Below, piece by piece: positions 1 to 8,485 of a stretch of DNA of 64,000 bases. The DNA comes from Aquiluna sp. (lineage in GTDB: Bacteria; Actinomycetota; Actinomycetes; Actinomycetales; Microbacteriaceae): contig JAOHCW010000002.1 in NCBI GenBank assembly GCA_028095925.1, positions 1 through 64,000 on the forward strand. Reading direction: 5' to 3'. The notes under the pieces were generated by a model that saw only the letters and a program-made list of their open reading frames with translations, did no database searches and was not told where the DNA came from. The translations under genes and the position numbers were made by a program. The first letter of the stretch is position 1. Every line of letters starts with the position of its first letter.

Positions 1-582
1 CTAGGAAAAAATCGCCTCGAAGTCGCTGAAGCCGGCATCGAGGACTTCAGATGGGGTTCGAGGATCATCAGTCTCAGCCCACCAAACCAGAATTGCCATT
101 GAGACCGAAATCAGCGCAGAGGATAAAACCCTTGGCCGCATGGGGTCGTCGGTGAGCTCGCTCACCTTCTTTTCAATTACGCCTCGTGCCTCTTCGAGCT
201 GACCGTGCCCCCAGCCGTAGATCTCAGGTGAGCTGGCAATCAGTTTGAGCCTTAGCCTCACGGTCTCCAAGGAGTCATCGAGGAGGTGCATGGCCTCGAC
301 CCAGGAGGTATGGAGCAGCCTCACGATGTCCGTTTCTGGATTTGCCTCGAGTTTTCGAGCTAGTTCAAAGTTGAACAACTGCATGCCTCCCCAGACAACT
401 GCCGACTTCGAGGCAAATATGCGAAATAGGTTCGAGCGGGAAATGCCTGCGGCCTCAGCGACATCGTCCATGGTGACATTGTCGATTCCCTTTTCCAGAA
501 ACAGTCGCAGAGCCTTCAGCCCAACTGCAGCGGGGTCTGTCGTTACCGGCCTTCCCCTGCCGCGCTTCGCCACTGTTTCCAT
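1..582 (-). CDS. TetR/AcrR family transcriptional regulator
   Basis: A 193-residue protein with the N-terminal TetR helix-turn-helix at about residues 15-60 (GRPVTTDPAAVGLKALRLF, then VTMDDVAEAAGISRSNLF, where the recognition helix lies), followed by a variable all-helical ligand domain. Family members are small-molecule-responsive repressors. The stop codon is the first three bases of the window, so the gene is complete but its downstream neighbour is not visible. It is divergent from hisS, with 68 bp between the starts. A TAATCT hexamer lies 7 nt upstream of the ATG, so the mRNA is probably leaderless. The ligand and targets cannot be told from sequence; self-regulation is only the usual expectation for the family. 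Confidence 0.9.
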   Translation of the reverse strand: METVAKRGRGRPVTTDPAAVGLKALRLFLEKGIDNVTMDDVAEAAGISRSNLFRIFASKSAVVWGGMQLFNFELARKLEANPETDIVRLLHTSWVEAMHLLDDSLETVRLRLKLIASSPEIYGWGHGQLEEARGVIEKKVSELTDDPMRPRVLSSALISVSMAILVWWAETDDPRTPSEVLDAGFSDFEAIFS

Positions 583-589
583 GGCAGAA

Positions 590-595
590 AGATTA
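590..595 (-). promoter_or_regulatory. -10 element of the TetR gene (leaderless)
   Basis: TAATCT on the minus strand ends 7 nt before the ATG at 582, and no Shine-Dalgarno sequence is present. The spacing matches the leaderless pattern seen at many genes in this window. Confidence 0.5.
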
Positions 596-650
596 CTAAG
601 GTCGCTACGAAAACCTCGATGAGCCAGTTAGCAATCAAGGGGATTAGTTG

Positions 651-1847
651 GTGCTGTGCCAAACTGGTGGGGTGCCAAGTGTAAATCCCCCTCGCGGAAT
701 GCGAGATTTGCTGCCCGCGGAGAAACAAAAGCGTGAGCAGCTGATTTCTCTTATCCGGGGCACCTATGCAGCAAGGGGCTTTCAGGAGATTGAGACCCCA
801 GCGGTCGAGGCAATCGAGCGACTCTCATCGGGTCAGGGCGGCGATAACGAGAAGCTGGTATTCAAGGTTCTAAAGCGCGGTGAAGAGCTTGAAAAGGCAG
901 TTACAGAGGGTGGGGAGCTGGCTGACCTCGGACTCAGGTTTGACCTCACTGTCCCGCTAACCAGGTATTTTGCCAGCAATAGAGGGAGCCTGCCTCGGGT
1001 TTTGAAGGCGATTCAAGTTGGTCCGGTCTGGCGAGCCGAGCGACCCCAGAAGGGTCGATACCGCCAATTTTTGCAGTGTGACATCGACATTTTGGGAGAA
1101 CCGAGTGAATTTGCCGAGCTAGAGCTGATCTCGGCCTCGCTTGCAGCGCTGGATGCCATTGGCCTTTCCCAGGCAACAATCCGCGTGAACGACCGCAGGC
1201 TTCTAAAGAAGCAGCTTGATGCCGCAGGCATTAGCGACAAGCAAGACCAGGCGATGATCGCCATCGACAAGCTCGACAAGATTGGCCTAGAGAAGGTAGT
1301 TGCGGAAATTGCCGAGAGTTGGGGCAATGAGTCTGCTCAGAAGGTAAGCGCCTGGCTTTCGGCCGATGTTTCCGATTGGCCGGAAGAGCTTTCCTGGGTT
1401 CAAAAGCTCGGAGATGACGCGACAAGACTCCGATACGATCCGAGCCTGGTCCGGGGTATGGGCTATTACACAGGTGCCATCTTCGAGATTGAGTATCCGG
1501 GTGCTGAGTCCTCGATTGGCGGAGGCGGACGCTATGACGAAATGGTTGGGCGCCTGGCGGGCACCGATACCCCAGCAGCAGGCATCTCCCTTGGCATCGA
1601 GCGAATCATTGAGCTTGCCGAAGTCGGTGCTAGCGCAAGAAAGTCGCTGGTTGTCCTGATTGAAGGCGACTTTGCTGGGGCCATGAACCTGCAAGAAGAG
1701 CTGATCGCCGAGGGTTACACGGTCAGGTTGGAGCGGAAGGCCAAGAATGTCAAGGCTCAGCTCGAGGAGCTTGCGGCAAGTGGCTATGAGTTCTTTGCCA
1801 ATCAGGCCAATACTCGACAAGAGCTAGAAATACGCTCGCTTAGCTAA
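651..1847 (+). CDS. hisS: histidine--tRNA ligase
   Basis: Class II aminoacyl-tRNA synthetase that charges tRNA-His with histidine in the cytoplasm. Motif 1 follows the N-terminal PRGMRDLLP. The core holds VGPVWRAERPQKGRYRQF (motif 2 with the family's R-x-E-R-P pattern) and IGGGGRYDEM (histidine-binding/motif 3 region), and the C-terminal anticodon-binding domain covers about residues 310-398. Length about 398 is normal for the bacterial form. Several starts are in frame: TTG 648, GTG 651 and GTG 672. A strong AAGGGGA Shine-Dalgarno at 637-643 sits 7 nt before GTG 651 and only 4 nt before TTG 648, so 651 is chosen. The gene stands alone between a divergent regulator and eno. Confidence 0.97.
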   Translation: MLCQTGGVPSVNPPRGMRDLLPAEKQKREQLISLIRGTYAARGFQEIETPAVEAIERLSSGQGGDNEKLVFKVLKRGEELEKAVTEGGELADLGLRFDLTVPLTRYFASNRGSLPRVLKAIQVGPVWRAERPQKGRYRQFLQCDIDILGEPSEFAELELISASLAALDAIGLSQATIRVNDRRLLKKQLDAAGISDKQDQAMIAIDKLDKIGLEKVVAEIAESWGNESAQKVSAWLSADVSDWPEELSWVQKLGDDATRLRYDPSLVRGMGYYTGAIFEIEYPGAESSIGGGGRYDEMVGRLAGTDTPAAGISLGIERIIELAEVGASARKSLVVLIEGDFAGAMNLQEELIAEGYTVRLERKAKNVKAQLEELAASGYEFFANQANTRQELEIRSLS

Positions 1848-1851
1848 ACGC

Positions 1852-1857
1852 TAGACT
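1852..1857 (+). promoter_or_regulatory. -10 element upstream of eno
   Basis: TAGACT just after the hisS stop. Transcription from here would give eno a leader of about 55 nt that contains its AAGAGGAGA ribosome-binding site. The same hexamer recurs before ilvA, ychF and dedA. Confidence 0.45.
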
Positions 1858-1906
1858 TTGGCTTAGAAGCCAACGAAGTTTTCTCCAGAAAATATTTTTG
1901 AACTAA

Positions 1907-3211
<1,305 letters not shown>

Positions 3212-3248
3212 CCGCAAGTTAGGCGGCTGCTCCTAAACTTCTTGAGAT

Positions 3249-3752
3249 ATGGCGCAGTCAACCAAAAAGGAGCCTAAGGTTCCCGTTGCCCTGACTCAGG
3301 GCAAACTGATGCTGCGCATGCTCCGGCTCAATAGCAGCTGGGTGAGCCTGATTGCCGTGATTGTTTTAGGCACCTTTATCGTCTCCCAGGACGTCCAGAC
3401 CTTCCTAGATCAGCGCCGTGAAATTGTTGAGATGGAAGAGAGTATTGCTCAGGCCGAGGCGGCAGTTGAGGAGATGCAAGCCGAGCGAGACCGTTGGCAG
3501 GACCCTGTTTACATTCGCTCTCAAGCTCGAGATCGGCTCTACTACGTGCTTCCAGGCGAGGTCTCGTATCTCGTAATGGACTCCGAGGGCATGGACTTCT
3601 CTGACACTTCCGGAACTGTTGGTGCTCTGCTATCGGAGCGCCGAAGCGCAGACGAGATTAGCGCCGAGGTGTCCGCGGCTGAAGACAACTGGGTGGACTC
3701 GCTTTTAGAGACCTTCTTGAGATCGGCACTGGAACAGCCGGAGGAAGAGTGA
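3249..3752 (+). CDS. ftsB: septum formation initiator, FtsB/DivIC family
   Basis: A single-pass membrane divisome protein of 167 residues. A short basic cytoplasmic tail is followed by one membrane segment at about residues 31-46 and a periplasm-side coiled coil (about 50-85, DQRREIVEMEESIAQAEAAV). The conserved DivIC block comes next, WQDPVYIRSQARDRLYYVLPGE, and then an acidic C-terminal extension. Family members form a heterotrimer with FtsQ and FtsL to activate septal wall synthesis; that role is inferred from the family. It lies between eno and DUF501, the standard actinobacterial order, and its stop overlaps the DUF501 start by 4 nt, so the two are probably translationally coupled. Confidence 0.9.
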   Translation: MAQSTKKEPKVPVALTQGKLMLRMLRLNSSWVSLIAVIVLGTFIVSQDVQTFLDQRREIVEMEESIAQAEAAVEEMQAERDRWQDPVYIRSQARDRLYYVLPGEVSYLVMDSEGMDFSDTSGTVGALLSERRSADEISAEVSAAEDNWVDSLLETFLRSALEQPEEE

Positions 3753-4231
3753 GTCTTTCAGCCGAGGATGTTGCTGAAGTCTCTCGTCAACTTGGTAGGC
3801 CAGCGCGGAACATAGTTGAGGTCTCCGCACGCTGCGTTTGCGGGAGGCCAACGGTTGTAAAAACCGAGCCTCGCTTAGAAGACGGAACTCCTTTTCCGAC
3901 TCTTTACTACCTGACCCAGCCTTCCGCCACCTCAGCCGTGTCGACACTTGAGGCATCCGGCTACATGGCAAGAATTCAAGAACAGCTAGCTGTGGACGAT
4001 GAGCTCAGCTCCAATTACCAAAAAGCCCACGAAAGCTACCTCTTGGAGAGGGCAGAAATCGCAAAGGTTGAAGAGATTGAAGGAATCTCAGCCGGTGGCA
4101 TGCCCATGCGCATAAAGTGCCTGCATTCACTTGTTGCCCACTCCTTGGCAAAGGGACCCGGTGTGAACCCTGTTGGTGACTTAGCGCTTGATCAGCTCAC
4201 CTGGTCACCAAAGGAGTGCACTTGCGTCTAA
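3749..4231 (+). CDS. DUF501 domain protein
   Basis: A 160-residue cytoplasmic protein of the actinobacterial DUF501 family. Recognisable blocks are a central RCVCGRPTVVKTEPRLEDG followed by TPFPTLYYLTQPSATSAVS, and a C-terminal IKCLHSLVAHSLAKGPGVNP with a conserved Cys/His pair. The function is unknown. The family usually sits between ftsB and an exopolyphosphatase gene (ppx/gppA); here the ppx position is taken by a subtilisin-like protease. It starts at GTG, overlapping the ftsB stop (GTGA), and its last bases hold the ribosome-binding site of the next gene. Confidence 0.85.
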   Translation: MSLSAEDVAEVSRQLGRPARNIVEVSARCVCGRPTVVKTEPRLEDGTPFPTLYYLTQPSATSAVSTLEASGYMARIQEQLAVDDELSSNYQKAHESYLLERAEIAKVEEIEGISAGGMPMRIKCLHSLVAHSLAKGPGVNPVGDLALDQLTWSPKECTCV

Positions 4232-5415
4232 TTGCACTTGCCCTCACCACGCTACTTCTGACCTCGAGCGCGACCCCTGAAGAGCACTGGTGGCTTCAGG
4301 ACCTGGGATTTTCCGAGACCAATCTTGACGGAAGTGGTGTCCGGGTTGCGGTCATCGATACCGGTATCGACGATGATCATCCGGACCTTGCCGGCATCGT
4401 GATCGGCGGAGCCGATTTCTCTGGAATCGGGACCCCGGATGGAACTCAACCGGTTGGCCTCGGAGGTTTCCACGGCACCATGGTCAGCTCCCTCATAGCC
4501 GGGCAGGGCATGATCAGCGGGGGAGTAATTGGAGTTGCCCCGGGTGTCGAATTATTGGCCGTGTCTGTTGGCCTTGGTGTAGATGGAGCCGACACCGATG
4601 CGCAGGTTGCTCAGGCAATCATCTGGTCGGTCGACAATGGGGCGAGCGTGATAAACCTCTCCCTTTCACGCAATTCTGAGCGCTGGCCGGCAAGCTGGGA
4701 CGAAGCCTTTCTATACGCGTTTGAAAGCGATGTCGTTATAGTCGCGGCCAGTGGCAACCGCGAGGCCCAGAGCTATGCCACAGCCCCCGCAACCATTCCG
4801 GGCGTGCTATCGGTGACAGCTGTCGACAGAGCCGGCAATGTCAATTCGACTGCCGGGGCCGGTGGTATCGGTGTTGCTGTTGCAGCCCCCGGCATCGACA
4901 TGCTGGGTAGTTTTCCAGGGGGCGAAATAGAAACCTGGGAGGGATCCTCTGCCGCCGCTCCAATCGTGACGGGTCTTGCGGCACTGATGCGGCAAGCGGA
5001 CCCGGCTGCAAGCGCCAACGACATCATCCAGCGGGTTGTTTCGACTGCGGTAGACCTTGGTGAACCCGGATTCGACGGCATTTATGGCTACGGCCTAATT
5101 GATCCCATTGCAGCAGTCGACTCGAGCGCAGTTTCGGATTCAAACCCTTTGGGTTCCTTGGCGCAGTGGGTAGAGCTATACCGACCAGCTCAAGCCTCGG
5201 ACGATGAGGCAGAGTTGATTGTTCCGACTTTGCAAGGAGTGGAAGCGGCGGCGGATGAATCTGCTGCCGAGCCAGAGATTCGGGAGGCAGACCCAGGGCT
5301 GAATCCGCTAACCTATCTTTTGTTACCCATAGCGCTGTTGCTAGTAGCTCTCATTTTCAACAGTTTGAGACGGGGTAAGAAGAAGCAAGCAAGCACTACA
5401 AAAGAAGGCTCATGA
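4222..5415 (+). CDS. membrane-anchored S8 (subtilisin-like) serine peptidase
   Basis: Secreted protease with a short signal peptide (residues 1-17 from TTG 4222), a catalytic S8 domain and a C-terminal membrane anchor at about 360-378 (LTYLLLPIALLLVALIFN) followed by basic residues. The catalytic triad is visible: D46 in AVIDTGIDDDHPDL, H84 in FHGTMVSSLIAG and S243 in GSSAAAPIVTGLAALM, with the oxyanion N179 in ASGNREA. This layout resembles mycosins, but no ESX genes are nearby and the substrate is unknown. GTG 4216 is also in frame, but AAGGAG at 4211-4216 is correctly spaced only for TTG 4222, which also gives the cleaner signal peptide. It overlaps the DUF501 end and, by 4 nt, the next gene. 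Confidence 0.88.
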   Translation: MRLIALALTTLLLTSSATPEEHWWLQDLGFSETNLDGSGVRVAVIDTGIDDDHPDLAGIVIGGADFSGIGTPDGTQPVGLGGFHGTMVSSLIAGQGMISGGVIGVAPGVELLAVSVGLGVDGADTDAQVAQAIIWSVDNGASVINLSLSRNSERWPASWDEAFLYAFESDVVIVAASGNREAQSYATAPATIPGVLSVTAVDRAGNVNSTAGAGGIGVAVAAPGIDMLGSFPGGEIETWEGSSAAAPIVTGLAALMRQADPAASANDIIQRVVSTAVDLGEPGFDGIYGYGLIDPIAAVDSSAVSDSNPLGSLAQWVELYRPAQASDDEAELIVPTLQGVEAAADESAAEPEIREADPGLNPLTYLLLPIALLLVALIFNSLRRGKKKQASTTKEGS

Positions 5416-6803
5416 CCGTCGCGACCACAAAGTCAAAGACTCCACCGGCAATCGTGCAAGAGGTTACTAACCCGAAGCCACCGCAGCGAATTCTGATCAT
5501 CGGGGGTGGCTACGCAGGCTTCTACACCGCATGGAAGCTTGAGAAGCTGCTCGGCCGCAATGAGGCAGAGGTCACCATGGTTGACCCACTTCCATACATG
5601 ACCTACCAGCCATTTCTTCCAGAGGTCGCAGCGGGATCGATTGAGCCAAGACACGTGGTGGTATCTCACCGTCAGCACCTCAAGAAGACCAACATGGTCT
5701 CGGGCAAGCTGCAGAAGGTAAACCACAAAACTCGCAAGGCAACCATCGGCGTTGATGGTGGCAAGGACAAGGTCATCGAGTACGACCAGATCGTGATGAC
5801 CGCTGGTGCGGTCACCAGAACCTTCCCAATCAAGGGCATCGCGGAAGAGGCAATTGGTCTAAAGACCATCGAGGAAGCTGTTGAGGTCAGAAACCGCCTG
5901 ATCGGAAACTTCGAACGTGCAGCTGCGCTGCCTAAGAACTCAAAGCTTCGTCAAAGGCTTCTAACCGTGATTGTTGTTGGTGGTGGCTTTGCCGGCATTG
6001 AGGCGTTTGCCGAGCTCCGAAGTGCCGCTACCCACCTGCTTCGCTACTACCCAGAGATTGACTTTGACGACGTCCAATTCCACCTAATCGAGGCCATGGG
6101 CCGAATCATGCCTGAGGTGAATGAAAAAACAGCCAATTGGGTCGTGAACAACCTAAACAGTCGGGCTGGATACGTTCACCTCAACACCCAGGTTCTCTCG
6201 GCCGAAAAGGGTGTTGTCAAGCTTTCAACGGGTGAGACCATGGAGTCGAACCTGATCATCTGGACTGCTGGTGTGGCCGCGGCTCCGGTTGCCAAGAACT
6301 CGAGCTTCCCTCTTGACGAGCGCTTCCGAATTATTGCCAATGCGAAGCTGCAGATTCTAGAGAACGGTGAACCCATTGAGGGTTCTTGGACCGCTGGTGA
6401 TGTCTCAGCCGTTCCTGACCTCACCGGTGGCGGTGTCGGTGGCTACTGCGTTCCTAATGCTCAGCACGCGGTTCGCCAGGCCAAGCTACTTGCCAAGAAC
6501 ATCGTCGCTACCATCCGGGGCGAACAGATTCGCGAGTACCGCTGGAAGACAATCGGTGCTGTTGCTGGGCTGGGCATTGGAGTCGGAGCCATCAAGGTTG
6601 GAAACTTTGGCATGACCGGTTTCTTGCCTTGGATTGCACACCGCGGCTATCACGGTCTTGCTATGCCGACCTGGGAGCGCAAGATTAGGGTAGTAGCGGG
6701 CTGGGTCTGGAATGCCCTGCTTGGAAGAGACCTCGTAACCATCGAAGCAGTTCGATCACCACGATTATTCTTTGAGACCTGGGCCACCAAGCCTGGTAAG
6801 TAG
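5412..6803 (+). CDS. ndh: type II NADH dehydrogenase (FAD-dependent NADH:quinone oxidoreductase)
   Basis: Single-subunit, non-proton-pumping dehydrogenase that passes electrons from NADH to membrane quinone. Two Rossmann motifs are visible: GGGYAG at residues 31-36 for FAD and VVGGGFAG at about 190 for NADH. TAGDVSAVPD near residue 328 is the second FAD contact. The C-terminal part (about 375-440) is hydrophobic/amphipathic and suits peripheral membrane attachment. Length 463 is normal for actinobacterial NDH-2. Its ATGA start overlaps the protease stop, so it ends an operon-like run eno-ftsB-DUF501-S8-ndh. A strong terminator follows at 6819. Confidence 0.9.
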   Translation: MTVATTKSKTPPAIVQEVTNPKPPQRILIIGGGYAGFYTAWKLEKLLGRNEAEVTMVDPLPYMTYQPFLPEVAAGSIEPRHVVVSHRQHLKKTNMVSGKLQKVNHKTRKATIGVDGGKDKVIEYDQIVMTAGAVTRTFPIKGIAEEAIGLKTIEEAVEVRNRLIGNFERAAALPKNSKLRQRLLTVIVVGGGFAGIEAFAELRSAATHLLRYYPEIDFDDVQFHLIEAMGRIMPEVNEKTANWVVNNLNSRAGYVHLNTQVLSAEKGVVKLSTGETMESNLIIWTAGVAAAPVAKNSSFPLDERFRIIANAKLQILENGEPIEGSWTAGDVSAVPDLTGGGVGGYCVPNAQHAVRQAKLLAKNIVATIRGEQIREYRWKTIGAVAGLGIGVGAIKVGNFGMTGFLPWIAHRGYHGLAMPTWERKIRVVAGWVWNALLGRDLVTIEAVRSPRLFFETWATKPGK

Positions 6804-6818
6804 TTTTTACTAGCAATG

Positions 6819-6846
6819 GGCCCGGGTCTCCCGGGCCTTTTGTTTT
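6819..6846 (+). terminator. Rho-independent terminator after ndh
   Basis: Perfect 8-bp GC stem (GGCCCGGG / CCCGGGCC) with a 3-nt TCT loop, followed by TTTTGTTTT. It lies 15 nt after the ndh stop and directly before the tRNA, so it ends the eno-to-ndh transcript. Confidence 0.9.
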
Positions 6847-6922
6847 GCCCCGATAGCCCAATGGCAGAGGCAGGCGACTTAAAATCGCCACAGTGTGGGT
6901 TCGAGTCCCACTCGGGGCACCA
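6847..6922 (+). tRNA. tRNA with UAA anticodon (tRNA-Leu) and a short variable loop
   Basis: Cloverleaf read by hand: a perfect 7-bp acceptor stem (GCCCCGA/TCGGGGC), a 3-bp D stem with a C.A mismatch, an anticodon stem GGCGA/TCGCC with loop CTTAAAA (anticodon UAA at 6880-6882), a 5-nt variable loop ACAGT (6890-6894), T stem GTGGG/CCCAC with loop TTCGAGT, discriminator A and encoded CCA. The UAA anticodon decodes UUA leucine, yet leucine tRNAs normally carry a long class II variable arm. A73 is compatible with leucyl-tRNA synthetase. It follows the ndh terminator immediately and precedes lemA. Confidence 0.92.
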
Positions 6923-6952
6923 AATGCTCAGCAAACGTTTAGCTTTTTCGCC

Positions 6953-6958
6953 TAGTCT
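6953..6958 (+). promoter_or_regulatory. -10 element upstream of lemA
   Basis: TAGTCT lies 24 nt before the lemA ATG, giving a short leader that holds AAAGGAG. No convincing -35 was seen. Confidence 0.35.
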
Positions 6959-6982
6959 GATAGACGGCCCTAAAGGAGCGAA

Positions 6983-7549
6983 ATGGAAATTCTGCTAATT
7001 GTCCTAGGCATTGCTGCCGTTGTCGGTATCTACCTCTGGATTACTTACAACGCACTGGTTGCCCTAAAGATCAGGGTCGACGAGGCTTGGAGCGACATCA
7101 CTGTTCAGCTCAAGCGCCGAGCAGATCTAATCCCAAACCTTATTGAGACTGTTCGCGGCTACGCCTCACACGAGCGTGAGGTCTTTGAAAATGTCACGAA
7201 GGCAAGAGCCGCAACGGTTTCGCCGGAGTCGCTGGAGCACCCGGCTAAGGCCGCACAGGCCGAGGGAATGTTGCAGGGAGCTCTGAAGAGCCTGTTTGCT
7301 GTGTCGGAGGCCTACCCCCAGCTGGTGGCATCGACGAACTTCCTGGAGCTGCAGCGTGAGCTCACAGACACCGAAGACAAAATCATGGCCTCGCGCCGTT
7401 TCTTCAACGGCGGCGTTCGCGAGCTGAACACCAAGATTGTCCAGTTCCCCAACAACGTATTTGCAGGTGGTTTGGGCTTCACTGAGCGCGAGTTCTTTGA
7501 GGTCGAGGATGCAGCCAGCATCCAGGAGCCACCAACAGTCAACTTCTAG
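6983..7549 (+). CDS. lemA: LemA family protein
   Basis: A 188-residue membrane protein with an N-terminal hydrophobic segment (about residues 2-22) and a helical LemA domain. Family blocks seen are YNALVALKIRVDEAWSDI, RRADLIPNLIETVRGYASHE and ELQRELTDTEDKIMASRRFFN. The start ATG is preceded by AAAGGAG. The gene is followed 9 nt later by an M48 protease, a pairing seen in many bacteria and suggestive of a shared envelope role. The molecular function of LemA is not established. Confidence 0.92.
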   Translation: MEILLIVLGIAAVVGIYLWITYNALVALKIRVDEAWSDITVQLKRRADLIPNLIETVRGYASHEREVFENVTKARAATVSPESLEHPAKAAQAEGMLQGALKSLFAVSEAYPQLVASTNFLELQRELTDTEDKIMASRRFFNGGVRELNTKIVQFPNNVFAGGLGFTEREFFEVEDAASIQEPPTVNF

Positions 7550-7558
7550 GGGTAGGGC

Positions 7559-8446
7559 TTGTATCGGGCAATTGCTGCCAATAAGCGCAACACTGTTCTA
7601 ATCATTGGCCTCTTTGTGGGGCTGCTAACCGCTCTCGCTGTTTGGTGGGGGCAGTCCTCCGGTAACGGCTCTAGCGCGATACTAATCGTGCTCTTTGTCC
7701 TCGGCTACACGATCTTCCAGTACTTTGCCGCATCACGACTTGCGATAGCCATGAGCGGTGCGAAGCAAATTGAGAAGCGGGACAATCCAAGGCTTTGGAA
7801 CACTGTTGAGAATCTGGCGATCTCCCAAGGCATGCCGATGCCCAAGGTCTACATCATTGAGGATCCTGCACCGAATGCCTTCGCCACCGGTCGTAACCCC
7901 GAGAATGCTGTGGTTGCCGCAACCACCGGTTTGTTGGACATCATGGACAACAATGAGCTTGAGGGTGTGATGGCCCACGAACTTGGGCACGTTAAGAACT
8001 ACGACATCAGGGTCTCAACCCTAGTTTTCGGACTTGTCTCGGCGATCGGCATCCTTGCAGACATCGCAATTCGAATGGCGTGGTACTCCTCCTTCAATAG
8101 AAACCGAAACAACGGTCAGATGATGGCCTTCTTGGTTGTCATAGGTGTTGTGGGGTGGATTATCGCCTGGCTTATTGGTCCGCTGGTCTCTGCTGCGGTT
8201 TCGAGGCAGCGTGAGTACCTAGCCGATGCGTCCGGCGTGGAGATGACCCGCTATCCGGATGGTCTTGCCTCAGCCCTACAAAAGCTGGGGGAGTATGGCA
8301 AGCCCATGAAGCGGGCCAACACCGCGATGGCTCACATGTACATCAACGACCCCCTAAAACCGGGGCTAGTTGAGAGGGTCTTCTCCACTCACCCTCCTAT
8401 CCCTAAGCGGGTTGAGCGACTTTCTCAAATCGGTCGCGGCTTCTAA
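7559..8446 (+). CDS. htpX: M48 family zinc metalloprotease, HtpX-like
   Basis: Integral-membrane zinc protease of 295 residues expected to degrade damaged or misfolded membrane proteins. Two N-terminal membrane segments lie at about 13-32 and 38-58. The zinc motif HELGH covers H140-E141-H144, with the third ligand E219 in REYLADASGVEMTR. Two more membrane segments lie at about 155-175 and 195-215, and the C-terminal STHPPIPKRVERL is typical of HtpX. The start is TTG, 9 nt after lemA, with a GGGG-rich stretch upstream as a weak ribosome-binding site. Co-transcription with lemA is likely. Whether it is true HtpX or a related M48B paralogue is not certain. Confidence 0.9.
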   Translation: MYRAIAANKRNTVLIIGLFVGLLTALAVWWGQSSGNGSSAILIVLFVLGYTIFQYFAASRLAIAMSGAKQIEKRDNPRLWNTVENLAISQGMPMPKVYIIEDPAPNAFATGRNPENAVVAATTGLLDIMDNNELEGVMAHELGHVKNYDIRVSTLVFGLVSAIGILADIAIRMAWYSSFNRNRNNGQMMAFLVVIGVVGWIIAWLIGPLVSAAVSRQREYLADASGVEMTRYPDGLASALQKLGEYGKPMKRANTAMAHMYINDPLKPGLVERVFSTHPPIPKRVERLSQIGRGF

Positions 8447-8450
8447 TCGC

Positions 8451-8456
8451 TAGACT
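8451..8456 (+). promoter_or_regulatory. -10 element upstream of ilvA
   Basis: TAGACT just after the htpX stop; transcription about 7 nt downstream would leave a leader of about 23 nt holding GAAGG before the ilvA ATG. Confidence 0.45.
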
Positions 8457-8485
8457 TTCTCTCATTCTCTGATTGAAGGTTTCAA

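Noticed and set aside
543-728. 61-residue minus-strand frame overlapping the TetR/hisS divergent region
   Set aside because: Overlaps both genes and the hisS ribosome-binding site; no coding signature.
1287-1820. 177-residue antisense frame in hisS, and similar long antisense frames at 43177-43728 and 54458-54880
   Set aside because: They mirror conserved coding sequence on the other strand and show no family motifs.
3212-3240. stem AGCCGC/GCGGCT after eno
   Set aside because: Short stem, 7-nt loop and no T-run; not convincing as terminator.
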